A DNA stretch of 64,000 nt from the NCBI RefSeq assembly GCF_002688565.1, contig NZ_CP024011.1:806001-870000 (forward strand), in the 5' to 3' direction. Under the pieces are notes generated by a model that did not search any database, was not told the origin of the DNA, and saw nothing but the letters and a program-made list of their open reading frames with translations. Positions 27,127-37,200 of this stretch are shown one piece after another (within the stretch, counting starts at the first letter, position 1; every line of letters starts with the position of its first letter). The position numbers and the translations under genes were made by a program. The DNA comes from Acinetobacter sp. LoGeW2-3 (lineage in GTDB: Bacteria > Pseudomonadota > Gammaproteobacteria > Pseudomonadales > Moraxellaceae).

Positions 27127-27155
27127 ATGAATGGAGTGAGTTGTTTAATTTTCAA
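27127..27155 (-). promoter_or_regulatory. Sigma-32-like promoter of htpG
   Basis: On the minus strand TTGAAA (27155-27150) is separated by 13 bases from CTCCATTCAT (27136-27127). The sigma-32 consensus is CTTGAAA, a spacer of about 11-16, then CCCCATNT. It lies about 50 bases before the htpG ATG. Confidence 0.6.
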
Positions 27156-27192
27156 TAGTATCTAGCGATTTTCATGCAAAAAAATTCACCAT

Positions 27193-27537
27193 TTAAAATG
27201 GTCCTTGACGATAAACCCGGTCAAATTGCAAGTCAATCTGCTGCTGACGCATTTTATACACCTGCATCAGGCAGTCGACTGACTCCTGACATTGATCTCG
27301 AAACTGTAACCACTTGATCTGATCCCGTTGAATGACCGAGCGTGTCCCCATCGGCACAAGATGACGGATAATATTATAGCTAGTGGCCATTTTGACATCG
27401 GCGTCATTCAGTACACGATGCTGGCAGATCGCTTTCTCCGTCTGTGACTGGGCTTTTTGGCAGTCAAAACTTGCGGCATGGCTTTGGATCGTCCAGACCA
27501 CAAAGAAGATCAATCCACTTCTAAGCAACCACTTCAT
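27193..27537 (-). CDS. LprI-family (DUF1311) periplasmic protein
   Basis: A 114-aa exported protein with a signal peptide ending about SHAA-SFDC. The mature part has the pattern FDCQKAQSQTEKAICQHRVL with paired Cys, as in the lysozyme-inhibitor LprI-type family, and a second Cys pair (QCQESVDC). AGGAAG seven bases upstream selects the ATG at 27537; the frame is open 29 codons further upstream without support. Whether it inhibits lysozyme is untested. Confidence 0.8.
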   Translation of the reverse strand: MKWLLRSGLIFFVVWTIQSHAASFDCQKAQSQTEKAICQHRVLNDADVKMATSYNIIRHLVPMGTRSVIQRDQIKWLQFRDQCQESVDCLMQVYKMRQQQIDLQFDRVYRQGPF

Positions 27538-27657
27538 TGTTGATCTTCCTATTCTCTTTATTGTATTCAGATTATCTTTAACTTTATTCCATTCAATATA
27601 TTTGAACAGGGCGAATCTGCTCAATTAAATCACGTTATAAATCGTTGTTATTTTGCA

Positions 27658-27688
27658 AAAAAAAGCCCTATCCGTAGATAAGGCTTTT
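27658..27688 (-). terminator. Terminator of ompW
   Basis: On the minus strand AAAAGCCTTATC pairs with GATAGGGCTTTT (one G-T wobble) around TACG, followed by a T run. Confidence 0.8.
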
Positions 27689-27703
27689 GGATAACTCTAA
27701 AAC

Positions 27704-28366
27704 TTAGAATTTGTAGCTATAACCAAGAGTATAAACCCAAGGATTTACTTCGAGATCACCTAAACTTACTTTAGTACCATCAGGGTTTTTTGCTGTTAAT
27801 TCAGTTTTCACATCTGCATAACGAACATCTACAAATACACCCCAGTTTTTAGCATCAGCAGGTTGGAAGTTAAAACCAACTTGTCCTGCGACACCATAAG
27901 CTACATCAGCGTCTAACTTTTCAGCACCTGTTACTGTTTTAGTTGTTTGAGATAATTCTTCATCCCAAGGTACAACTACAGTCGCGCCCACACCTACGTA
28001 TGGAGTAAAACGAGTTGAATTTTTAAAATTATACTTTGCTGTAATGGTAGGAGGTAAATGTTTGAAAGATGCAGCATTTTCAATCGTACCAATGTTTACA
28101 TCATGATCAAAAGGTAATGCGAGCAATAACTCTACTGAAATTGGTGAATTCGCAAAGAAATATTCTACTGAAGGTGTGAAGTTAACTTCGTTACTCACAT
28201 CTGCTTTTAATGCAGCTGAACCACCTGCTGCCAAAGGTACATTCAATGTGCCATTGTCATCATTTTGTGGTGCCAATGCTGATGCACCAACTTTAACTTG
28301 CCAATCACCTGCCATCGCAGATGCTGAAAGACCCATTAATGCAATTAGAGTAACTTGCTTTAACAT
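27704..28366 (-). CDS. ompW: OmpW-family outer membrane protein
   Basis: A small beta-barrel porin. 220 aa with signal peptide MLKQVTLIALMGLSASAMA. The mature part follows OmpW: an N-terminal GDWQVKVGASALAP strand, LLLALPFDHDVNIG, HLPPTITAKYNF and PYVGVGATVVVPWDE, ending WVYTLGYSYKF with a terminal Phe. The promoter lies in an AT-rich region that holds an inverted repeat with a TATAAT core. OmpW proteins are often regulated by stress or iron; nothing in the sequence tells which applies here. Confidence 0.93.
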   Translation of the reverse strand: MLKQVTLIALMGLSASAMAGDWQVKVGASALAPQNDDNGTLNVPLAAGGSAALKADVSNEVNFTPSVEYFFANSPISVELLLALPFDHDVNIGTIENAASFKHLPPTITAKYNFKNSTRFTPYVGVGATVVVPWDEELSQTTKTVTGAEKLDADVAYGVAGQVGFNFQPADAKNWGVFVDVRYADVKTELTAKNPDGTKVSLGDLEVNPWVYTLGYSYKF

Positions 28367-28520
28367 TTTAAATACCCCATTGGAAGAATAATTATTAAGA
28401 AAAATAAACCTTAATTAATAATAAACGCGGTTAAAATCAATATGCAATAGATATTATAAAATCAAATTATTATTATTATTTAAGTATATGTAATTACTAT
28501 ATATTTATTTTAATCTGACC

Positions 28521-28551
28521 AACTTGGTTGGTTTATAATACCAACCAAGTT
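28521..28551. promoter_or_regulatory. Inverted repeat with TATAAT in the centre, upstream of ompW
   Basis: AACTTGGTTGGT (28521-28532) and ACCAACCAAGTT (28540-28551) are perfect 12-bp arms around TTATAAT. No T tail follows on either strand, so it is not an ordinary terminator. An operator is more likely, 155-185 bases upstream of the ompW start. ATCTGA occurs on both sides. Confidence 0.55.
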
Positions 28552-28638
28552 AATCTGATTTAATTATTATTTATTCTAAGTAAATAAGTCGGAATTAATA
28601 TAAATTAATTCAATTAAAATGAGTGAAATTCACAAAGT

Positions 28639-30006
28639 TTAAAGCACCATTGCCGCAATCCAGCCAAAAATCAGCAATGGAATGTTGTAATGGATAAAGG
28701 TCGGAATCACACTGTCCTTCATATGGTCGTGTTGACCATCCATATTCAGGCCAGATGTAGGCCCCAAAGTCGAGTCTGATGCTGGAGAACCCGCATCACC
28801 TAGAGCTGCAGCGGTACCAATAATGGCAATCGTCGCTTCAGGACTAAAACCAAACTGAATACACATCGGCACATAGATAATTGCCAGAATTGGCACGGTA
28901 GAGAAAGATGAACCAATCCCTAAAGTAACCAACAGACCAATCAAAAGCATCAGGAAGGCAGCGAATGGCTTGCTTTGTCCGATCCAGTCTACAGATGCCT
29001 GAACCAGCGCTGGAACCTGATTAGTTGCATCAATTACAGCCGCAAAACCTTGCGCAGCGATCATGATGAAACCAACCAGTGCCATCATACGCATACCGGT
29101 AATGATTACATCATCAGCTTCTTTCCACTTAAAGATTCCGGCACAGCTGAGAATTGCTACGCCCACTAGACCCGCAAGAATCATCGAATCTGAATACAGC
29201 TGCACAGCCAGCGTGGCAACCACTGCAATTGCTGCCATCCAGATAGTGAACTTGGCGATTTGAGGTCGACCTGCGTGTTGTTCCACACCCAGCTCAGCAG
29301 AAATACTTTGCTGTTGTTCAACATGAATATCTTTATAAACACGTGGTTTGCGATAGCTGATGAACATCGCAACCAGCAAGCCGATAAACATACCAAACAC
29401 AGGAATGGCCATGGCACCAGGAATCTGGTCATTGCTAATCTGGAAGCCATAAGCTTTACCAAAGTTATTGATGTTCTGACCCAGAATATCATTCAGGAAG
29501 ATCGCACCAAAACCCACAGGCACCAGCATATAAGTGGCAACCAGACCAAAGGTCAGCAAACAAGCCACCAAACGGCGGTCTAACTGCAAATGGTTAAATA
29601 TGATCAGTAAAGGCGGAATCAGCACTGGAATAAACGCGATATGCACAGGAATCACGTTTTGAGAGAACACCGCTGCAATGGCAACAGTTACAAAAATCAC
29701 ATATTTAACACGATTTTGTGCTTTGACATCGGCCTCACCTTTTAAGGCACTAATCATCTTATAGGCGAGTAAGTCAGGTAGACCTGAACGTGCCAATGCC
29801 AAGGCAAATGCACCTAAAATACCGTAGGCCAAGGCAATTTTTGCGCCACCACCTAAGCCATTGTTAAATGCATCTAAAGTTCCCTGTAGGCCTAGACCTG
29901 CCAGCAAACCACCAACAACAGCACCAATAACGAGGGCAAATACTACGGGTACGCGTGCCAGAGCGAGTCCGAACATGACTCCGACAGCAGCAAGAATTGC
30001 GAACAT
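28639..30006 (-). CDS. Na+/H+ antiporter-family permease (YuiF/NhaC-like)
   Basis: A 455-aa polytopic membrane protein with about 11-12 hydrophobic helices. It matches the YuiF/NhaC-type group, annotated as sodium/proton antiporters or amino-acid permeases: GLGGGAKIALAYGILGAFALA near 50, FSQNVIPVHIAFIPVLIPPLL, and the C-terminal AALGDAGSPASDSTLGPTSGLN. A hydrophilic loop lies near 220-250. It stands alone; no ribosome site stronger than AATTCATT was seen. The substrate is not determinable from sequence. Confidence 0.85.
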   Translation of the reverse strand: MFAILAAVGVMFGLALARVPVVFALVIGAVVGGLLAGLGLQGTLDAFNNGLGGGAKIALAYGILGAFALALARSGLPDLLAYKMISALKGEADVKAQNRVKYVIFVTVAIAAVFSQNVIPVHIAFIPVLIPPLLIIFNHLQLDRRLVACLLTFGLVATYMLVPVGFGAIFLNDILGQNINNFGKAYGFQISNDQIPGAMAIPVFGMFIGLLVAMFISYRKPRVYKDIHVEQQQSISAELGVEQHAGRPQIAKFTIWMAAIAVVATLAVQLYSDSMILAGLVGVAILSCAGIFKWKEADDVIITGMRMMALVGFIMIAAQGFAAVIDATNQVPALVQASVDWIGQSKPFAAFLMLLIGLLVTLGIGSSFSTVPILAIIYVPMCIQFGFSPEATIAIIGTAAALGDAGSPASDSTLGPTSGLNMDGQHDHMKDSVIPTFIHYNIPLLIFGWIAAMVL

Positions 30007-30105
30007 AATGAATTGGGAATGAGAGAAAAGGAGGTATTTTATCAGAAAATGCGAATAAAAATTCCTCTACATTTTCATCCATCCAAATCCATCTTTATAC
30101 CCAGC

Positions 30106-30975
30106 TTAAGTATGCAGTTGGGTAAATTCGCGAATATAGTTCGCAATAGCTTGTGGCTGACTTAAGATCGCCCAGTGATTGGCATCCAGCTCAACTCTGG
30201 AGAAGGTTTGCACCCACTTCGGCATTTCATCAACCAATTGTGGACTGACAAAATTATCGCGTTTTAACACAATCGCCTGTACCGGACAGATCGCATAGCG
30301 TTCACGAGGTTTAAGCAATCGTGGAATAAAATTCGCCCGATACAGACTAACGCCATATTTTCCATCTTTAACAATATTCTGATTCAGTGGCAGCCCTTCC
30401 TTACCTTCCAGTTCTCGAATAACTCGGCTCCAACGCTCAGGATTGAAGAAATTCCATGCAGCTGGTGCCAGCCAAGGTAACTGGAACATCGCGATATACC
30501 AGGACTTGCTTAATTGTTTAAAAAATCTTGATCTGTTGTGCTTAAACTGATTTCTCATCCAGAATGCCACATGATCCAGACAAGGACCTGACATGGTAGT
30601 AAAGGAGAGAATGCGCCCTTCAAATCGTGGATCGGTCACTGACTCCCAAGACTGGATTGAACCCCAGTCATGCGCTGCCAAATGAAAAGATTGTCCGGGA
30701 AGAATCGTATTCACTACTTCTTCCAGATCCAGGCTGAGTCGCTCCAGACGATAATCACGGACGTATTTGGGAATAGAGGAGTCTCCGGCACTACGTACGT
30801 CATAAGTGACAATAAAATAATCCTGTTTCAGATACAAAATCACATTTTTCCAGACCTCCTGATGATCTGGATAACCATGTACCAAAACCAAAGCCGGCTT
30901 GGTCATATCGCCAAAGGTTCTTACTGCTAGACGCTGCTGATCACTGGTCGCCACCCATTGTGGTTGTGTTTCCAT
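30106..30975 (-). CDS. Alpha/beta hydrolase with Asp nucleophile
   Basis: A 289-aa hydrolase of the epoxide hydrolase/haloalkane dehalogenase branch. LVHGYPD (residues 31-37) is the oxyanion motif. The nucleophile elbow is AAHDWGS with Asp103 rather than Ser. The acid is likely Asp240 (LKRDNFVSP) and the base His267 (DANHW). The cap region (about 130-215) is Trp/Phe-rich. No signal peptide. The substrate is unknown. It is divergent from the 31092 gene. Confidence 0.88.
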   Translation of the reverse strand: METQPQWVATSDQQRLAVRTFGDMTKPALVLVHGYPDHQEVWKNVILYLKQDYFIVTYDVRSAGDSSIPKYVRDYRLERLSLDLEEVVNTILPGQSFHLAAHDWGSIQSWESVTDPRFEGRILSFTTMSGPCLDHVAFWMRNQFKHNRSRFFKQLSKSWYIAMFQLPWLAPAAWNFFNPERWSRVIRELEGKEGLPLNQNIVKDGKYGVSLYRANFIPRLLKPRERYAICPVQAIVLKRDNFVSPQLVDEMPKWVQTFSRVELDANHWAILSQPQAIANYIREFTQLHT

Positions 30976-31091
30976 CTGACCTTCCTTTATTTTTATTGAC
31001 CGTTTATTTTATAACTCGGCATGATTTATCAATGCCATCGCAATTTTGTTGTTCTAGTATGCATAGCTATACAAGAAAAAAGAATGTCAGT

Positions 31092-31589
31092 ATGAGCCTA
31101 TTACGTAAAATTCAAAGCCTGCCCCTGATCACCAAATTTATCTTAAACCGTTATGCACCGTATCGCGGTGCGGGTATTGAAATTGATGAACTGGATTATG
31201 CCAATTATCACATTCGCGTGAAAATGCCACTGACTCGTAAAAACCAGAATGTTGTCGGCGTACATTTTGGTGGCAGCCTGTATTCAATGGTCGATCCCTT
31301 TTACATGCTGCTTCTCATGCATCATCTGGGACCGAAATATATTGTCTGGGACAAAGAAGCTACGATTCAATTCCTCTCTCCAGGCCGCGGGACAGTGTAT
31401 GCAGATATTCGTATTGATGCTGAAGAAATCAATACGATTATGAATCTGGCCACTGATCATGCACCTGTGTATCGGAATTATCAGGTCGATATTTATGATG
31501 ATTCAGGTGTCCGTATCGCAGAAGTAAAAAAGACCGTATACATTCGCCGTAAGAAGCCTAAGGCACTCTTTAAAGCAAAAGATAAATAG
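31092..31589 (+). CDS. DUF4442 (hotdog-fold) protein
   Basis: A 165-aa protein resembling the DUF4442 hotdog-fold group, related to acyl-CoA thioesterases: NVVGVHFGGSLYSMVDPFYMLLLMHHLG fits the hotdog helix, and ATIQFLSPGRGTVYADIRI fits the following strands. The basic C-terminus (KKPKALFKAKDK) is typical of these proteins. The start is uncertain: the ATG at 31092 has only AAGAA upstream, and another in-frame ATG lies at 31059. It is divergent from the hydrolase. No substrate inferred. Confidence 0.8.
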   Translation: MSLLRKIQSLPLITKFILNRYAPYRGAGIEIDELDYANYHIRVKMPLTRKNQNVVGVHFGGSLYSMVDPFYMLLLMHHLGPKYIVWDKEATIQFLSPGRGTVYADIRIDAEEINTIMNLATDHAPVYRNYQVDIYDDSGVRIAEVKKTVYIRRKKPKALFKAKDK

Positions 31590-31607
31590 AAATTGAATCG
31601 ACAAAAT

Positions 31608-31634
31608 AAAAGCGCCAATTAAGGCGCTTTTATA
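31608..31634 (+). terminator. Terminator of the DUF4442 gene
   Basis: AAAAGCGCC pairs with GGCGCTTTT around AATTAA, 19 bases after the stop. Confidence 0.85.
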
Positions 31635-31658
31635 TTTATATGAGATTAACCTGAAGTC

Positions 31659-32021
31659 TTAGCGACGGTTATTTTGTTCAATTGCTGCACCAGCACCGCC
31701 ACCAATGGCACCACCGATCGCTGCACCGCCAGTACCGCCGAAGATGCTTTTACCAACAGCTGAACCGACTGCACCGCCGACACCACTGTAGGTCGCATTA
31801 CGGTTTGAACCGCCTTGTGCTTTACTACCGACTGCCGCACCAGCACCACCGCCAACTGCTGCACCAACACCACCGCCGACTTTACTACCTAGACCGCCAC
31901 CGACTGCACCACCTAGGGCTGCAGTACCGATACGTTGATCACGACTCGACATGTTCTCACAACCTGCCAGCATAAAGGTTGATACAGTCACAGCTGCAAT
32001 TACGCCTATTAACTTTTTCAT
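31659..32021 (-). CDS. Glycine-zipper lipoprotein
   Basis: A 120-aa lipoprotein. The signal sequence ends in the lipobox LAGC (Cys21), so the mature protein is lipid-anchored. The rest is dominated by Gly/Ala repeats of the glycine-zipper 2TM kind (GAVGGGLGSKVGGGVGAAVGG), ending EQNNRR. AGGGA upstream selects the ATG at 32021; the frame is open to 32135 without support. Proteins of this type sit in the outer membrane or periplasm with no settled function. Confidence 0.85.
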   Translation of the reverse strand: MKKLIGVIAAVTVSTFMLAGCENMSSRDQRIGTAALGGAVGGGLGSKVGGGVGAAVGGGAGAAVGSKAQGGSNRNATYSGVGGAVGSAVGKSIFGGTGGAAIGGAIGGGAGAAIEQNNRR

Positions 32022-32155
32022 TGTCCAGTTCCCTGTTCGATGTTTCTGACTTAAGAGTAACCGGAATTTAAGGAGCAAATTATAACAAGATGTTAAATCT
32101 TGAAACTCCCAGACGCTATTTTGTAAAGAGCACATGAAAGTGAATATTTTTTAAA

Positions 32156-32698
32156 TTATTCAACAGTATTAACTTCCAGCAAATCGCGGGTAGTCGCACC
32201 ATCCTCTGTCATCACAGTATGAGTGACTCTGGCTTTATCAACCCCGGTATTTTGCTGCAACTTTAGCGTGCGTTTTACTGGATCTGCCTGGTCTTTTTTA
32301 AATTCAACCCCTTCAGCATCAATAGTTCGAGTCTGCTTGATGATTTCACCATCCTGCTTCAGTGTGGTATTCAATTCAATTTTAGAGGTTGGAACAATCA
32401 CCCCACCTTTTTGAATCACTGGAATTGATAGCTTTTTATCGGAGAATTGCCCTAGGCTGTCATTAAATACCACTTCTTTAGCGACGATGTCTTTACCTTT
32501 ATTGGTGATTTCCAGAATCGTTGCTTCAACATGACGGATTGGCTTCTGCCCTTCTACACGGCGTAGCACTTCAGTTTTCAATACTGGAACAACTGCTTTG
32601 TCATCCACCACAATGCTGTTTGGCATGGGTGCGGCAACAGCGCTCAAGCTGATTGAACCGGATAAAATTGCGAAACTTGTAAAGCGAGAAAAAATCAT
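32156..32698 (-). CDS. Hypothetical exported protein, 180 aa
   Basis: A signal peptide ends near AVAA-PMPN. The mature part is beta-rich and charged: VDDKAVVPVLKTEVLRRVEG, IRHVEATILEITNKGKDIVAK and SIPVIQKGGVIVPTSKIELN. AGAGGGG five bases before the ATG at 32698 selects this start over an in-frame codon 33 bases upstream. No family recognised. It lies between the lipoprotein gene and the end of rpoC, on the same strand, with its own leader. Confidence 0.7.
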   Translation of the reverse strand: MIFSRFTSFAILSGSISLSAVAAPMPNSIVVDDKAVVPVLKTEVLRRVEGQKPIRHVEATILEITNKGKDIVAKEVVFNDSLGQFSDKKLSIPVIQKGGVIVPTSKIELNTTLKQDGEIIKQTRTIDAEGVEFKKDQADPVKRTLKLQQNTGVDKARVTHTVMTEDGATTRDLLEVNTVE

Positions 32699-32810
32699 AT
32701 TACCCCTCTTAAAACTTATAAATGAATTCAATTGTTATCCTTTGACTATATGAAAATTCATTTGAATTTAAAAGAGTTAAAGATTTCATTTCTATTTTTA
32801 AACCCATAAA

Positions 32811-32837
32811 AAAAGCCACCCGAAGGTGGCTCTTTTT
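32811..32837 (-). terminator. Terminator of the rpoBC transcript
   Basis: On the minus strand AGCCACC pairs with GGTGGCT around TTCG, followed by seven Ts. It starts about 20 bases after the rpoC stop. Confidence 0.9.
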
Positions 32838-32857
32838 AGGCTAGTTTAAAGGGCTAA

Positions 32858-35800
32858 TTAAAGACCGTTAAACTCATCATTAAATGCTTGGCTAAGCGCT
32901 TGGTCTACATCAGAGAAGTCATTGTGCAGTTCAAATTCTGCAGCTTCTGCTTCTTGACGACGACGCTCTAAGTGGTAAGCCAGACCTGTACCCGCTGGGA
33001 TCAGACGACCTACAACTACGTTTTCTTTCAGACCGCGTAGATCATCTTCTTTACCTGTTACAGCAGCTTCAGTTAACACACGAGTTGTTTCCTGGAACGA
33101 TGCAGCAGAGATGAACGAGTCAGTAGAAAGTGACGCTTTGGTAATACCCATCAATTGACGTTCAAACTTCGCAGGGAACTTGTTCTGAGCAAGCAGAGCT
33201 TGGTTCTCTTGAGCAACGCGGATGTAATCCACTTGTTCGCCTTTGATGAAGCTAGAATCACCACCATCAGTGATTTCAACTTTACGCAACATTTGACGTA
33301 CGATTACTTCGATGTGCTTATCGTTGATTTTTACACCTTGCAGACGGTAAACGTCCTGAACTTCGTTCACGATGTAGTTAGTCAACGCCACTTCACCTTT
33401 CAGACGTAAGATGTCATGCGGGTTTTGTGGACCATCAGAAATAGTTTCACCACGGTTCACATGTTCGCCTTCGAACACGTTAATGGTACGCCATTTCGGA
33501 ATAAGCTCTTCGTAGATCTCAGAACCATCATCTGGAGTAATAACCAGACGGTTCTTACCTTTGGTCTCTTTACCGAAGCTTACGATACCAGACACTTCTG
33601 CAAGGATCGCATGTTCTTTCGGTTTACGTGCTTCGAACAAGTCAGCTACACGCGGCAGACCACCGGTAATATCACGAGTACGTGAAGATTCTTGTGGTAC
33701 ACGACCAATTACGTCACCCACACCAATTGTTTCGCCATCACGGACAGAAAGAATTGTGTTTTGTGGCAAGAAGTAGAACTGTTCGCCGCCATCTACTGTA
33801 TCAAGCACAACAGCTGGACGTAAATCTTTACCAGAAGCAGGACGAGCTGTTACAGGCAAGATTTCAACAGTAGTCATACCAGTTGCATCATCAGTTTTCG
33901 ATGTTGCAGTTACGCCATCAGCGATTTGGCTGAAGCGAACTTTACCAGCTACTTCTGTTACAAGTGGATGTGTATGCGGATCCCAAGTCGCCACGATACC
34001 GCCCGCTTCTACAGCTTCGCCATCTTTCAGCAAGATAGACGCACCGTAAGGGATTTTGTAACGTTCGCGCTCACGACCTAGATCATCAGCAATACCGATT
34101 TCACCTGAACGTGAAGTTGATACCAAGTGACCTTTCGCGTGTTGTACAGTTTTCACATTGTGGAAACGTACAGTACCCTTGTTACGAACTTGTACGCTGT
34201 TAGCAGCAGAAGTTCGGCTCGCAGCACCACCCACGTGGAACGTACGCATGGTTAACTGTGTACCTGGCTCACCAATTGATTGAGCAGCCATTACACCCAC
34301 AGATTCACCAGGGTTCACTTGATGACCACGTGCCAAGTCACGACCGTAACATTTCGCACATACACCGAAAGTAGAAGCACAGTTTACAACTGAACGTACT
34401 TTGATTTCGTCAATACCAGCGTTTTCAATAAATGTTGCAAGTTTCTCGTCAATCAGTGTGTTACGTGGAAGAAGAACTTCTTCTGTACCCACTTTCTTAA
34501 CGTCTTCAGCAACCACACGACCCAGTACTCGAGTACCCAGGTTCTCGATCACATCACCGCCTTGAATGAACGGAGTCATGACAAGACCGTCATAAGTACC
34601 ACAATCTGGCTCAGTAATTACCAAGTCTTGCGCAACGTCTACCAGACGACGAGTCAGGTAACCAGAGTTCGCAGTTTTCAATGCAGTATCGGCCAAACCT
34701 TTACGCGCACCGTGTGTTGAAATGAAGTACTGAAGTACTGTCAAACCTTCACGGAAGTTCGCTTTAATAGGCGTTTCAATGATCGAACCATCCGGTTTCG
34801 CCATCAGACCACGCATACCAGCCAACTGACGAATCTGAGCTGCAGAACCACGGGCACCAGAGTCAGACATCATGTAGATACTGTTGAATGATTTTTGCTT
34901 CTCGTCTTCGCCCTGTTTGTTTTTCACAGTTACGAATGACAAGTTGTCCATCATCGCTTTCGCTACCTGGTCGTTAGTACGTGCCCAGATATCGACAACT
35001 TTGTTATAACGTTCACCGGCAGTTACGAAACCTTGTTCGAACTGTTGTTCGATTTCACGAACTTCAGCTTCTGCCTTACCGATAATCACCTGTTTGTTTG
35101 GTGGAATCAGCATGTCTTCCATACCAACAGATACACCTGAGCGAGTCGCTTGACGGAAGCCTAGGTACATCAACTGGTCAGCGAAGATAACAGTATCTTT
35201 TAGACCCAGTTTACGGTAGCAAGAGTTGATTAACTTAGAGATGTTCTTTTTAGTCATCTCAACGTTAATTTGCTGGAAGTCCATACCTTCAGGAACAACT
35301 TCCCAAAGCAGACAGCGACCAGGCGTTGTATCAACAATGATTGTTTCTTGACGACGGTTGCCATCTTCATCAATCACAGTTTGGTGTACACGTGCTTTAA
35401 CGCGAGCGTGTAGATCAACCTGACCAGTAGCAAGTGCACGGTTTACTTCGTGAGTATCCGCGAACACCATGCCTTCACCTTTGGCATTGATTGCATCACG
35501 CGTGATGTAATACAAGCCCAAGACAACGTCCTGAGACGGTACGATGATTGGCTCACCGTTCGCTGGAGACAAGATGTTGTTAGTTGACATCATTAACGCA
35601 CGAGCTTCTAACTGAGCTTCAAGTGTTAATGGAACGTGTACCGCCATTTGGTCACCATCGAAGTCGGCGTTGAACGCAGCACATACGAGTGGGTGAAGAC
35701 GGATCGCTTTACCTTCAATCAGAATAGGTTCAAATGCTTGAAGACCTAGACGGTGAAGTGTCGGCGCACGGTTCAACATCACTGGATGTTGACGGATGAC

Positions 35801-37057
35801 TGATGCAAGAACGTCCCAAACTTCTGGAGTTTCACGCTCAACCATTTTCTTCGCAGCTTTAATGGTTGTTGCTTGGCCAGACGCTTGTAGTTTCGCGAAA
35901 ATGAATGGTTTGAACAGTTCAAGTGCCATTTTTTTCGGAAGACCACATTGGTGCAAACGAAGATTTGGACCTACAGTAATTACCGAACGACCAGAGTAAT
36001 CGACACGTTTACCCAACAAGTTCTGACGGAAACGACCTTGTTTACCTTTGATCATATCTGCCAAAGATTTAAGAGGACGTTTGTTAGAACCCGTGATGGC
36101 ACGACCACGACGCCCGTTATCTAGCAATGCATCAACAGACTCTTGCAACATACGTTTTTCGTTACGTACGATGATGTCTGGCGCTGCAAGGTCAAGAAGA
36201 CGTTTCAAACGGTTGTTACGGTTGATCACACGACGGTAAAGATCGTTCAGGTCAGAAGTCGCGAAACGACCACCTTCAAGAGGAACCAACGGACGAAGAT
36301 CTGGTGGAAGTACTGGAAGTACATTCATCACCATCCATTCTGGCTTGTTGTTTGACTCTTTGAACGCTTCCATCAACTTCAAACGTTTAGACGCTTTTTT
36401 CAGCTTCGTTTCTGAAGTTGTGTTAGGAATTTCTTCACGAAGACGAGAAATCTCAGCTTCAAGATCGATGTCTTTCAACAAGTCTTGAACTGCTTCTGCA
36501 CCCATTTTCGCTGTGAATTCGTCACCGTGTTCTTCTAACGCATTGAAGTACTCTTCATCGTTAAGAAGCTGGTATTTCTCAAACGGAGTCATACCTGGAT
36601 CAGTTACAACGTAAGATTCGAAATACAGTACGCGTTCGATATCACGTAGCGTCATGTCTAGAAGAAGACCGATACGGCTAGGAAGTGATTTCAAGAACCA
36701 GATGTGGGCAACTGGAGACGCAAGCTCGATGTGACCCATACGCTCACGACGAACTTTCGCAGTTGTTACTTCAACGCCACATTTTTCACAAATGACGCCT
36801 TTGTATTTCATACGCTTGTATTTACCACACAAGCATTCGTAATCTTTTACTGGACCAAAAATTTTGGCACAGAATAGACCATCACGTTCAGGCTTGAACG
36901 TACGGTAGTTGATTGTCTCTGGCTTTTTAACTTCACCGTGAGACCATGACTTAATCATTTCTGGTGACGCAAGACCAATACGGATGCGATCAAACTCTAC
37001 AGGAGCATGACCGTCTGAATCCGTCTTTTTGCGCATGATATCGAGCAAGTCTTTCAA
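32858..37057 (-). CDS. rpoC: RNA polymerase subunit beta'
   Basis: The largest RNA polymerase subunit. 1,399 aa, close to the family length. The N-terminal zinc ribbon is [21 protein letters not shown]. The active-site [12 protein letters not shown] carries the three Mg-binding Asp. A second zinc site is [19 protein letters not shown]. The trigger loop reads [17 protein letters not shown]. It is the last gene of the rplKAJL-rpoBC block, followed by a terminator. The 143-base gap from rpoB holds a palindromic repeat. Confidence 0.99.
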   Translation of the reverse strand: MKDLLDIMRKKTDSDGHAPVEFDRIRIGLASPEMIKSWSHGEVKKPETINYRTFKPERDGLFCAKIFGPVKDYECLCGKYKRMKYKGVICEKCGVEVTTAKVRRERMGHIELASPVAHIWFLKSLPSRIGLLLDMTLRDIERVLYFESYVVTDPGMTPFEKYQLLNDEEYFNALEEHGDEFTAKMGAEAVQDLLKDIDLEAEISRLREEIPNTTSETKLKKASKRLKLMEAFKESNNKPEWMVMNVLPVLPPDLRPLVPLEGGRFATSDLNDLYRRVINRNNRLKRLLDLAAPDIIVRNEKRMLQESVDALLDNGRRGRAITGSNKRPLKSLADMIKGKQGRFRQNLLGKRVDYSGRSVITVGPNLRLHQCGLPKKMALELFKPFIFAKLQASGQATTIKAAKKMVERETPEVWDVLASVIRQHPVMLNRAPTLHRLGLQAFEPILIEGKAIRLHPLVCAAFNADFDGDQMAVHVPLTLEAQLEARALMMSTNNILSPANGEPIIVPSQDVVLGLYYITRDAINAKGEGMVFADTHEVNRALATGQVDLHARVKARVHQTVIDEDGNRRQETIIVDTTPGRCLLWEVVPEGMDFQQINVEMTKKNISKLINSCYRKLGLKDTVIFADQLMYLGFRQATRSGVSVGMEDMLIPPNKQVIIGKAEAEVREIEQQFEQGFVTAGERYNKVVDIWARTNDQVAKAMMDNLSFVTVKNKQGEDEKQKSFNSIYMMSDSGARGSAAQIRQLAGMRGLMAKPDGSIIETPIKANFREGLTVLQYFISTHGARKGLADTALKTANSGYLTRRLVDVAQDLVITEPDCGTYDGLVMTPFIQGGDVIENLGTRVLGRVVAEDVKKVGTEEVLLPRNTLIDEKLATFIENAGIDEIKVRSVVNCASTFGVCAKCYGRDLARGHQVNPGESVGVMAAQSIGEPGTQLTMRTFHVGGAASRTSAANSVQVRNKGTVRFHNVKTVQHAKGHLVSTSRSGEIGIADDLGRERERYKIPYGASILLKDGEAVEAGGIVATWDPHTHPLVTEVAGKVRFSQIADGVTATSKTDDATGMTTVEILPVTARPASGKDLRPAVVLDTVDGGEQFYFLPQNTILSVRDGETIGVGDVIGRVPQESSRTRDITGGLPRVADLFEARKPKEHAILAEVSGIVSFGKETKGKNRLVITPDDGSEIYEELIPKWRTINVFEGEHVNRGETISDGPQNPHDILRLKGEVALTNYIVNEVQDVYRLQGVKINDKHIEVIVRQMLRKVEITDGGDSSFIKGEQVDYIRVAQENQALLAQNKFPAKFERQLMGITKASLSTDSFISAASFQETTRVLTEAAVTGKEDDLRGLKENVVVGRLIPAGTGLAYHLERRRQEAEAAEFELHNDFSDVDQALSQAFNDEFNGL

Positions 37058-37132
37058 TTTTTTTCTCCGTGTGTTGTGGAGATTTTCACTTCACAACTGG
37101 GTCACAAATATTGTTTTTTACTGAAACCTGGG

Positions 37133-37200
37133 AATCTCCCCTAACCCCTCTTTAAAAAAGAGGGGAATTTCCCCTTTATAAAAGGGGGTCAGGGGATTAA
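37133..37200. repeat. REP-like palindromic repeat between rpoB and rpoC
   Basis: Two hairpins sit side by side: CCCCTCTTT with AAAGAGGGG (37145-37165), and CCCCTTT with AAAGGGG (about 37170-37186). They are framed by AATCTCCCCT on the left and AGGGGATT on the right, which pair imperfectly. The element abuts the rpoB stop codon. This clover-like design is that of dispersed intergenic palindromes seen in many gammaproteobacteria. Confidence 0.65.

Noticed and set aside
31682..31975. His/Leu/Arg-rich open frame antisense to the lipoprotein gene
   Set aside because: It is the mirror of the Gly/Ala-rich repeats of the lipoprotein. The real gene has a lipobox and a ribosome site.
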